Positions 57,912 to 64,000 of a DNA stretch of 64,000 bases are shown here, piece after piece. A program made the translations under genes and the position numbers. Positions within the stretch are counted from its first letter, which is position 1, and every line of letters begins with the position of its first letter. The stretch covers positions 124,001 to 188,000 of the forward strand of contig DATAUE010000069.1 in NCBI GenBank assembly GCA_036268425.1, given 5' to 3'. The DNA comes from DATARH01 sp036268425. GTDB taxonomy: Bacteria > Pseudomonadota > Alphaproteobacteria > ATCC43930 > CGMCC-115725. Under the pieces are notes generated by a model. That model was not told the origin of the DNA. It did not search any database and saw only the letters and a program-made list of their open reading frames with translations.

Positions 57912-58970
57912 TCATAGGATATTTTCGAGAAGCCTTGCGGCATCCCGTGTCGAGCCAGACCGTCGTAGCTGCTTGTACTGATCGTTGATTACCTTGTTCC
58001 GACTATCCTCACGAACTGGCGCAGCATTGGGCGTCATGAGACGTGGTGCCGGAGCACCTGTCTTTTTGCCTTTTGCAGATACGCGAGCCGCTTCCAACTT
58101 TTCCAATTGGGCGAGGCGAGCCATCGCACGCACAATACGTGCATCGGTGACTCCATTGACTTCCTCATGGCTGAAACCGAGGTTTGACATGGTTGAACCA
58201 ATGTCTTTGACCAAGGCGACCGCTTTTGACTGGTCCTTAAACTCCGGGACATACTCGACAAGCTGGTCATATTGATTGGCAAGGCGAGCCTGCATCTGCT
58301 GCTGTTGGTGCGCATTCTGTTGCGCCTCAACCTGCTGCATCTGCTGCTGCATGAATCCAACACGTTGACGAAGGCCGTCACGAACCGCTGATAGGCGGAC
58401 ATACTCGGCTGGATCGTCAGATGCCAGTTTCACCCAATTAACATTCTCAACCTGCTGAATCTCGGGGATCGTCAGGGTAATAAGCTGATTAAGTGTTTGT
58501 GCATACTGAGTCTGTACTTCACTCGCTTTCTGAACATGTGCCTCTACGGCTTTCCGTTCGTCGGCAAGCTGTTGCATCCGTTGATTGATAGCCTTGTCCC
58601 GCTCACCTTCCCGGCGTGCAACAACATGCTGCAAATCGAGTGGAAGTTCCTTGAACTTAGCCGCATCTTCGGCTGACCATGATTTCGGAGGTTCGACAAT
58701 GGCCGGCTTTTCTTCCGGTTCGTCACCTACTTCGTCGGTCTCTTCGTCCGCGCTGGCAGAACTCTCGTCCTGTGCGTCGTCTTCTACCTCGTCCTCTGCA
58801 TCGTCTGCATTGTCCGGGGTAAAACTTGTGTCCTCATACTCATCATCCGAGGCGTCGTCTGTTTGCGGCACAACATGACCTGAAAGGTCTAGCAGACCTT
58901 CGATATGTGCCGCCGCAGACCGCTCATCGGTTACGGGAGGAAGTGATTCTGTTTTGCTTGTTTCAGCCAT
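57912..58970 (-). CDS. Capsid scaffolding protein
   Basis: A 352-residue protein with a very acidic N-terminal third (DDASDDEYEDTSF, DEVEDDAQDESS), a Gln/Glu-rich coiled-coil middle (RVGFMQQQMQQVEAQQNAHQ) and a basic C-terminus (LEAARVSAKGKKTGAP, KQLRRSGSTRDAARLLENIL). This is the charge pattern of phage scaffolds, whose basic end binds the capsid protein. It lies directly upstream of the major capsid gene, in the canonical place. A TAAATA is nine bases before its ATG. Confidence 0.85.
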   Translation of the reverse strand: MAETSKTESLPPVTDERSAAAHIEGLLDLSGHVVPQTDDASDDEYEDTSFTPDNADDAEDEVEDDAQDESSASADEETDEVGDEPEEKPAIVEPPKSWSAEDAAKFKELPLDLQHVVARREGERDKAINQRMQQLADERKAVEAHVQKASEVQTQYAQTLNQLITLTIPEIQQVENVNWVKLASDDPAEYVRLSAVRDGLRQRVGFMQQQMQQVEAQQNAHQQQQMQARLANQYDQLVEYVPEFKDQSKAVALVKDIGSTMSNLGFSHEEVNGVTDARIVRAMARLAQLEKLEAARVSAKGKKTGAPAPRLMTPNAAPVREDSRNKVINDQYKQLRRSGSTRDAARLLENIL

Positions 58971-58979
58971 CGTAAAACC

Positions 58980-58985
58980 TATTTA
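58980..58985 (-). promoter_or_regulatory. TAAATA element, nine bases before the scaffold gene
   Basis: CATAAATA on the minus strand, followed by GGTTTTACG and the scaffold ATG. The eight bases differ at one place from the T4 late-promoter consensus TATAAATA. Confidence 0.5.
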
Positions 58986-58996
58986 TGTTTTTGTTC

Positions 58997-59446
58997 TTAG
59001 TAGGGCTGTTTGGCTTGTGCCATGCGACGCTTGGCAGCTAGGTCCGCCTCGAAAATCTTGGCGCCGCCGACATACGCGCGGATCGCGCCTTGCACGTCCT
59101 TAAGGGCGGCTAAGCTCATGTGAGCGACACGCTGCGCCTCGATGTCACCACGGGGGGAGTTCTCCCATGCCAGCCGGTAGCGGGCCGCGACGGCGGCAAA
59201 GGCGGCAGACAACAGGGGATCGCTCAACAGGGACTCCGCGCGCCGGCCGTTCAGCAGCCGGTCAGACGGGTCGAATGGCTGCGGCGGTTCCGGTGCTACG
59301 TCAGCGCCCCCGGAGGGTGCGGTGACTTCGTCAGCGCCCTCTTCCTCCGGCGCCGGGATCACATGCGGCGCGTCATCGTCAGCGGGGAGGTTGGCAAGCG
59401 CGGCGCCAACTGCGGCGCCAAATGGTTCGACTTTCTTTCTTGGCAT
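58997..59446 (-). CDS. Small head-associated phage protein
   Basis: A 149-residue protein: a Pro/Ala/Glu-rich N-terminal half (LPADDDAPHVIPAPEEE) and a helical C-terminal half (LLSDPLLSAAFAAVAARYRLAWEN, HMSLAALKDVQGAIRAYVGG). No membrane segment. It lies between portal and scaffold, a place where phages often have a small head maturation or neck protein, but no family is recognised. Start ATG is six bases after a TAAATA. Confidence 0.65.
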   Translation of the reverse strand: MPRKKVEPFGAAVGAALANLPADDDAPHVIPAPEEEGADEVTAPSGGADVAPEPPQPFDPSDRLLNGRRAESLLSDPLLSAAFAAVAARYRLAWENSPRGDIEAQRVAHMSLAALKDVQGAIRAYVGGAKIFEADLAAKRRMAQAKQPY

Positions 59447-59452
59447 AAACCC

Positions 59453-59458
59453 TATTTA
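59453..59458 (-). promoter_or_regulatory. TAAATA element, six bases before the small head gene
   Basis: TAAATA then GGGTTT then ATG on the minus strand; the first three bases TAA are the portal gene stop. Part of the repeated set. Confidence 0.5.
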
Positions 59459-61600
59459 ACCAGCCGCACCGCCGCCATTCATGTTAGTGGCCGCAGTCAA
59501 CACGTTGTTGTGCATGTCATTCTGCGCTGACATGACATTACTGTGCATGTCATTGTTCGCTTTCATTTGCGCCGTCTGTATGGCGAGTTGTGCGCGGGAT
59601 TGTTCGCGCATCTGTTCAAGCTGTATCTCATGCTGCGCCTGCATCGCGGCAATCTGCATCTGATGCTGCGCCATCTGCTGTTCCAATTGCTGCGAATGTG
59701 CCGCTTTCTGCTGTTCAACCTGCATGTCATTCTGCGCCTTGAACTGCGCAGCTTGAGCCTGTGCCTGTGCCTTCACCATTTCAGGGTCCGGCGGCTTTGG
59801 CTGCGGCGGCTGTTGTGGCGCCTGCGACGGGTTGGTAAAGAAGTCCTGCTTGTATCCGGCATTGGTCGTCAGCTTATGCACAACATCAAAAATGTTCTGC
59901 GCCGTAACAAGCGGACCTTGTACACCACCCTGTGCCCCAACAATCTGCTGTTGCACTTGTAGTATCTGCATTAGCTGTTGCGAGGCAGAGTCACGGTTGC
60001 CGGTGCCCAGGCCGACGCTACAACTGCACGACATGGATTCCCGCCAGTCTTTCGGGTCCATGTTTACCCATTTGCCAGTGAGGCGGATCACCCGGCCGCG
60101 CTGCTGATGCCGGACCACCAAGCCAAGAATGCGCTGGCCTAGCTCGCGCACCTGTTCCGCGAAAATCCGCGCGATCAACTCGACACGTTGGCTCGCGGCT
60201 TGTTGCAGCATGGAAATGCCCTGCGCCGTATGCCGGTTGAGATCGTCGGGTGACAGCCCTTGGTTGTGCCGGTCAATGCCGGTGCGGAGTTCCGACGCTT
60301 GGTCGAGGTATTGAATGATGGGAAGCGTCTGGCCGGCCACGAACGGCACTTCAAGGGGCTGAATACCCTGGACATTCGCCACCCGCACAATGCCGCCCGG
60401 CCGAACCGTCAACAGGTCATCGTACGTCTCTGTCGTCGCCGACATTTCATCAACGATCATGCGCGGCGAGTTGGACAAATAGAGGTTGTCCAATACCTGC
60501 CGCAGCAACGTGCTCTTAATGGACTGCAAATCCATCACAAGATCAGCTTCCGACAATCCATAGAACTTGCCAGGAACCGGAATCGGGCAGCACGCTACAA
60601 TGGGAACTTCGTCAACAAGCTCATTGGAGAAGATGATTTGTCCGGCGCCGGCCGTCACAATGCGACGTAGCTCGGCAATACCATCACCATCATAGTCAAC
60701 CGGGAGGTACGACTCTTCCAACCATACTTGGCGCATGGCTTGGTCGGTGCGCTGGTCCATCGGCCATTCATCTTCGGGCGCGAACCGTTCAATGCGCTCC
60801 ATATTGAACTCTTGGTCGTTGAAGCCTTGTGCTTCCTCGATCAAATCCTCATCAAAACCCATTTCGCGAAGGTCACTAATGCTCTTGAGAGCACGATGGC
60901 AGACGAAGTGCTTACCGTCTAATACAGTGCTTGGTGCCCGCCGGCTGACAAGCATTTCCTCCGGTACAACATGCTCAATCTTTACCCTGCCTTCGGTCTG
61001 CCATACGCGTATCTGAACGTCATGCAGCATTGGTGCGCCCGGTTCTGGCGCGTCCTCAGTGAACCACTGTAGGTTCGGGTCCGGGTTGGGATAGGTTTTC
61101 TCGGAAATAATCTCGACATCATCAGCTTGTGTGATTTGCTGGTATTGTAGATCGTCCAACCCCTGATATGTGCTGGTACTGAACGTCCGTTCCTCATTCC
61201 AATAGACCTTGAGGAAACCAACTTTTTGTAGTAGCGCCGACGTGAAAAAGTCGTGCAGGATCATGAAACCGGGGTTGTCCCGCAACATGATGTAGTTGCA
61301 ATAATCGGTCGCCTGTTCAGCCATTGCCTCTTCGCCGGGCTGATAGGGCTCAAACTCGAACACCTTGTCGCTGGCGAGGAAACAGCGCAGTAGCGCCGGC
61401 TTCACCCATTCAATGGTTTCGAGTACATTACGGGAAACTACTTGTGAGCGGCCTTCAATTTCGTTGCCGAATGGCTGGCCCATGTAGTAGTCGAGAGCCA
61501 TGCGGCGCTCTTGTGACAGCATTCCACCGTCACTACCCAATGCCGTGTTTATCTCACCCGCCAGGATGGCCTTTAGCTCGGTATCGTCCATCCTTGTCAT
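59456..61600 (-). CDS. Portal protein, SU10-type
   Basis: A 714-residue portal. The N-terminal wing begins MDDTELKAILAGEINTALG and contains LDYYMGQPFGNEIEGRSQVVSRNVLETIEWVKPALLRCFL, then VPEEMLVSRRA, LPVDYDGDGIAELRRIV and the crown-side helix LLRQVLDNLYLSNSPRMIVDE; the C-terminus is a Gln/Ala/Met-rich coiled coil (FKAQNDMQVEQQKAAHSQQL) that reaches into the capsid. Twelve copies should form the DNA gate. Its ATG overlaps the upstream small gene's stop by four bases. The terminase lies one gene upstream. Confidence 0.9.
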   Translation of the reverse strand: MTRMDDTELKAILAGEINTALGSDGGMLSQERRMALDYYMGQPFGNEIEGRSQVVSRNVLETIEWVKPALLRCFLASDKVFEFEPYQPGEEAMAEQATDYCNYIMLRDNPGFMILHDFFTSALLQKVGFLKVYWNEERTFSTSTYQGLDDLQYQQITQADDVEIISEKTYPNPDPNLQWFTEDAPEPGAPMLHDVQIRVWQTEGRVKIEHVVPEEMLVSRRAPSTVLDGKHFVCHRALKSISDLREMGFDEDLIEEAQGFNDQEFNMERIERFAPEDEWPMDQRTDQAMRQVWLEESYLPVDYDGDGIAELRRIVTAGAGQIIFSNELVDEVPIVACCPIPVPGKFYGLSEADLVMDLQSIKSTLLRQVLDNLYLSNSPRMIVDEMSATTETYDDLLTVRPGGIVRVANVQGIQPLEVPFVAGQTLPIIQYLDQASELRTGIDRHNQGLSPDDLNRHTAQGISMLQQAASQRVELIARIFAEQVRELGQRILGLVVRHQQRGRVIRLTGKWVNMDPKDWRESMSCSCSVGLGTGNRDSASQQLMQILQVQQQIVGAQGGVQGPLVTAQNIFDVVHKLTTNAGYKQDFFTNPSQAPQQPPQPKPPDPEMVKAQAQAQAAQFKAQNDMQVEQQKAAHSQQLEQQMAQHQMQIAAMQAQHEIQLEQMREQSRAQLAIQTAQMKANNDMHSNVMSAQNDMHNNVLTAATNMNGGGAAG

Positions 61601-61806
61601 GCATTTTCAACCTCCATAGCGGGGAGTGCTTTGTTGACAAGCGGCATGGCCGCTTTCGCGGCTTTCATCCGTCTGTCGAGCGACTGAGACGGGTCGCTGT
61701 AAACTTGGTGTGCTTGGAGAATCGTCAGTGCATTGCGCAGGTTAGCGATTTCTTGCTCAAGCGCCGCGAACCGCTGTTCAATGCGGATATGTTCACTAAT
61801 ACTCAT
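61597..61806 (-). CDS. Small coiled-coil phage protein
   Basis: A 69-residue protein with a short coiled coil (HIRIEQRFAALEQEIANLRNALTIL) and a basic helix (SLDRRMKAAKAAMPLVNKAL). It sits between the large terminase and portal, and its stop overlaps the portal start (ATGA). Such small genes at this place can act in packaging or portal assembly, but the family is not recognised. A TAAATA lies six bases upstream of its ATG. Confidence 0.7.
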   Translation of the reverse strand: MSISEHIRIEQRFAALEQEIANLRNALTILQAHQVYSDPSQSLDRRMKAAKAAMPLVNKALPAMEVENA

Positions 61807-61812
61807 GACGCG

Positions 61813-61818
61813 TATTTA
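61813..61818 (-). promoter_or_regulatory. TAAATA element, six bases before the coiled-coil gene
   Basis: TGTAAATA on the minus strand followed by CGCGTC and ATG. No Shine-Dalgarno is visible nearby. Confidence 0.5.
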
Positions 61819-61826
61819 CAGAGGGG

Positions 61827-63134
61827 TTAGACGATGCCCTTGTTCGTGTAGTTGATTGCTTTCTTCACGGTGTTGCGGACACCGCTTGTCGCCCAATACC
61901 GCATGGCGTCGGCAGGGTGACTGCACCAGTCGTGAAAGGGGCGATCCTCAAATGTGTGCCGCTTGTCAGACCATACCCGGCGGTACTGTTGCAGCGCCGC
62001 GATCAGCTTCTTGGCCTTGGTGCGGTCAAACCACATCATCGGCAATTGAGTGCGCACCGCGTTGATGCCATCAGCGACGCTCTGTTGCGGCACCACCCGT
62101 GTAGGAATGCCGAGAGATCGTAGCGTCTCAATGCGACTGCGGCCGGTGCCTAGCTCCCTGACAGCCGCGTCATGCGGCACCACGTGCGTGCCATACATGT
62201 ACTGCCGGCGCTGCAATTCTTTGGCATACCAATCCAGGCCAACGCCGCTGTTCTCAAGGTAGTCAATGACCCGGATTTCTTGGCCGGCCAGTTGAAAGAA
62301 AATGATGCTTGTCGAGTCGGATATACCCAAGTCCCAGGCCGTATGAACTTGTAACCGAGGATCATGCGGCACATTGGTAATGCGACTTTGTTCCTCTGCA
62401 ATCTCCATTTCGCGGCCGTAGTAGGAACCGACAATCGCACTCTGAAACGAACACATGTATTCTTGGTTGGAGGTCGCGGCGCCCTGGTCCTCGCCAAACT
62501 CCCGTATAAGCTCGCGCTTTTCGGTGGCGAGTTGTTCGGGCGTGAACACGGATGTCTTGGTCGCGGGGAGGAGTTCCGCAAACCATGCCGGATCATCCCT
62601 TGCCGCCTCATAAAACGTCGCCGCATGGTTTCGTCCTCTCGGCGTCGTGATGAACAGTGCCCAACCCGAATTTTCTTGTAGGATGGGTCGCAGATATGAC
62701 CATGCATTCGGGTCCGCCAATGCGAACTCGCTGAACACCAATCCGACCGGCGGCGATCCGACCAATGAGTTGTAATTGTCTGAGCCTACAAGCTGCCATG
62801 TCGAGCCATTAACAAACTCGATCATCATTTCGTTTTCGAGTTCACGCGCGACAATGCTTGCCGGGAATGCCTCGCGGATTCGCCTCAGACCAGTGTGCGG
62901 GTTGATGGCAGACCAAACCGACTTCCGGGCTTGTACTTGTGATGGCAATAGATGCCAGTACCCGCCGGGCCGCTGCATCGCGGCACATGCCGTAAAATGC
63001 AAGGCGAGGTCGTCTTTGCCGGCACGTCTATGGGCAATCCAGACAGCACGTTTGCCGCCTTTGACAAGATAGTCCCATACGTTCTTTTGGTATTCGCGAG
63101 GTTCCCAATTGTTGGGAAGAGTAACTTCAAGCAC
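61827..63134 (-). CDS. Terminase large subunit
   Basis: A 435-residue DNA-packaging motor and nuclease. Walker A is IAHRRAGKDDLA near residue 35, Walker B is GLVFSEFALADP (Glu after the hydrophobic strand), and motif III is FITTPRGRN. The nuclease acidic residues are in TAWDLGISDST and HPADAMRYWA near the end. It is somewhat short but complete for podovirus terminases. GTG start at 63134 with weak binding signal and a TAAATA four bases ahead. The small terminase subunit is not seen; it should be beyond the right edge. Confidence 0.94.
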   Translation of the reverse strand: MLEVTLPNNWEPREYQKNVWDYLVKGGKRAVWIAHRRAGKDDLALHFTACAAMQRPGGYWHLLPSQVQARKSVWSAINPHTGLRRIREAFPASIVARELENEMMIEFVNGSTWQLVGSDNYNSLVGSPPVGLVFSEFALADPNAWSYLRPILQENSGWALFITTPRGRNHAATFYEAARDDPAWFAELLPATKTSVFTPEQLATEKRELIREFGEDQGAATSNQEYMCSFQSAIVGSYYGREMEIAEEQSRITNVPHDPRLQVHTAWDLGISDSTSIIFFQLAGQEIRVIDYLENSGVGLDWYAKELQRRQYMYGTHVVPHDAAVRELGTGRSRIETLRSLGIPTRVVPQQSVADGINAVRTQLPMMWFDRTKAKKLIAALQQYRRVWSDKRHTFEDRPFHDWCSHPADAMRYWATSGVRNTVKKAINYTNKGIV

Positions 63135-63138
63135 GCCA

Positions 63139-63144
63139 TATTTA
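63139..63144 (-). promoter_or_regulatory. TAAATA element, four bases before the terminase GTG
   Basis: ATTAAATA on the minus strand followed by TGGC and the GTG start. The distance is shorter than the usual six. Confidence 0.45.
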
Positions 63145-63177
63145 ATTGACGTGCCGGATAGTGCCTACCGTTAGGTC

Positions 63178-63882
63178 TTATTCGAGATCGAAGATGGCGC
63201 CGTTCTTTGACTCGTCAAACGCTTCAAGGGTGTACTGTCCCCTCACCAACGTCTTGTGGCCTTCCTCATCAGTGACATCGTGCCGAGTGATAGGCTCAAG
63301 CCACGCGACGCCCCACGTGCTCATGTCGAGCGCATAGACGCGATCCGTCTTCATGAAACGCTCCCGTGCAACGGTCAGGCCAGCCTTGTCGCCGGCATCA
63401 GCGACAACCCGGTCATAGAGCCGGGCCGGCACCAACAGCAGCGTCGCACTCGGTACCCGCTCCAATAGCTCATGCAGCATCGCCGGCCGGTACGGGCGCC
63501 GCTCACCAAGGCTTGTGCGGGTAATGCGACCGTCACCCCACGGTAGGATGGAACTCGGCGCCTGTATGACATGGGTGGTCAGGAATGACGGGAGGCCGGC
63601 GGTTATCGGGGCGATCTTGCGATACTCACCCTTACGGCTGGCTTGGTCGTTGAGCAACACCGTCTCAATGTCGCGACCAAGTTCAATGCACCGTTTCGAC
63701 AGTTGTTCGGCAACCTCACTATCGGCGCCGTTCATGAATGCCTTGCGGCTGATCTGGCAGTAATTGCCGAGGCTTGTCTTTTGTGCGGTTTCCCATTCGT
63801 GGAAATCGGCTAACGCTTTGTGGTGAGATACCGCCGACAAAAATGGACGGTCTGAATGTTGTAGAGAAAGTGCAGTGTTCAT
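63178..63882 (-). CDS. Truncated paralogue of the major capsid protein
   Basis: A 234-residue protein related to the major capsid protein encoded about 5 kb downstream. Matching segments: RPFLSAV with TPFVTSI, HEWETAQ with HEWQTDA, LGNYCQISRK with LGNRTQISRK, LGRDIETVLLNDQAS with LRRDIEGICLNRQAA, IAPITAGLPSFLTT with TAPTLAGVSAWIKT, and the end VRGQYTLEAFDESKNGAIFDL with IAEYTLEARNEASSGVIADL. It lacks the N-terminal arm and the loop of about 29 residues after HEW, the expected E-loop. The ATG at 63882 begins near the shared region; an open frame to 63996 crosses the terminator. It lies upstream of the terminase gene. Confidence 0.82.
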   Translation of the reverse strand: MNTALSLQHSDRPFLSAVSHHKALADFHEWETAQKTSLGNYCQISRKAFMNGADSEVAEQLSKRCIELGRDIETVLLNDQASRKGEYRKIAPITAGLPSFLTTHVIQAPSSILPWGDGRITRTSLGERRPYRPAMLHELLERVPSATLLLVPARLYDRVVADAGDKAGLTVARERFMKTDRVYALDMSTWGVAWLEPITRHDVTDEEGHKTLVRGQYTLEAFDESKNGAIFDLE

Positions 63883-63909
63883 ACTATTTGATATATCTCC
63901 AATTCTGCC

Positions 63910-63932
63910 AAAAAAAAGGCGGGTACCCCCGG
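63910..63932 (-). terminator. Possible terminator upstream of the capsid paralogue
   Basis: On the minus strand CGGG-GGTA-CCCG is followed within two bases by eight T. The stem has only four strong pairs, but the T run is good. It would separate genes beyond the right edge from the virion block that starts at 63882. Bases 63933-64000 contain nothing else I can name. Confidence 0.5.
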
Positions 63933-64000
63933 AGCCACACTGACGTTGCAATGGGGGGTTGCCGGGGTGTCTCTGCCACCATATCCTGTGCCCCATGCGC

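Larger units (their letters stand above)
35860..64000. mobile_element. Prophage with SU10-like podovirus virion module (right end not in window)
   Basis: From the integrase to the right edge the genes are phage genes: integrase, cargo and tailspike rightward, then a continuous leftward virion block from ejection proteins back to large terminase and a capsid paralogue. The portal, capsid (DUF5309/SU10_MCP) and adaptor proteins match the SU10-like podovirus set. DNA is less GC-rich than the host and gene junctions are tight. Replication, repressor, lysis and small terminase genes are mostly not visible and presumably lie further right. No obvious frameshifted structural gene was noticed. Confidence 0.9.

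Noticed and set aside
62885..63139. Alternative ATG frame just upstream of the terminase start
   Set aside because: The frame lacks Walker motifs and is antisense-like in composition; the GTG frame holds the full terminase.

Overview
The window joins two kinds of DNA. Bases 1 to about 35,860 are a GC-rich chromosome of an alphaproteobacterium; the family or genus cannot be named from the sequence alone. The evidence is the gene complement (GlnD, ETF-ubiquinone oxidoreductase, PA0069-type radical SAM protein, DUF6481 and DUF3309 small proteins, and a family-4 uracil-DNA glycosylase with a proline-rich N-terminal region) and many GTG/TTG starts. From about 35,900 to the right edge lies a visibly less GC-rich integrated tailed phage whose far end is outside the window.

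Chromosome. In order: the tail of an ABC transporter ATPase; an acyl-CoA dehydrogenase; a VOC protein, a molybdopterin oxidoreductase and a 2-oxoglutarate/Fe(II) oxygenase as a co-directional run; ispE, a periplasmic TPR protein and ETF-QO on the other strand; a uracil-DNA glycosylase and moaB; two glycosyltransferases (TIGR04282/TIGR04283 type) divergent from a radical SAM gene; glnD and an SDR; a TauE/SafE exporter; an amidase divergent from an LdtD/YcbB-like L,D-transpeptidase followed by a Tat-exported YcbK-like protein; DUF3309 and DUF6481 proteins; a 2-hydroxyacid dehydrogenase, an LLM flavin oxidoreductase and an MscS channel; feoAB behind a good candidate Fur box; a divergent SDR; a secreted protein of unknown role; and, facing apart across three tandem repeats, a TPR/Rossmann/class III nucleotide cyclase fusion and a hybrid histidine kinase.

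Prophage. The left end has rightward genes: tyrosine integrase, a HEPN (AbiU2-like) gene that is probably lysogen-expressed cargo, a beta-rich tailspike/fibre behind a highly structured leader, and two small genes. From about 40.5 kb to the edge everything is leftward and reads, in transcription order, as a SU10-like podovirus virion module: a shortened second capsid-like protein, large terminase, a small coiled-coil protein, portal, a small head protein, scaffold, major capsid protein, terminator, a small protein, adaptor, nozzle/tail-tube protein, three fibre-like proteins, two smaller proteins (one GNAT-like), two glycine-rich virion proteins, a virion protein with a lambda-R-type muramidase domain, and a large ejection-like protein. 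No replication, repressor or small terminase gene is visible; they should lie to the right.

Most notable: a second, truncated major-capsid paralogue; a repeated TAAATA element at a fixed distance (usually six bases) upstream of several virion start codons that lack a strong Shine-Dalgarno; an integrase that appears to lack the first catalytic arginine; a HEPN cargo gene next to the integrase; and a hairpin that would hide the tailspike ribosome binding site. No tRNA, rRNA, CRISPR array or IS element was found.
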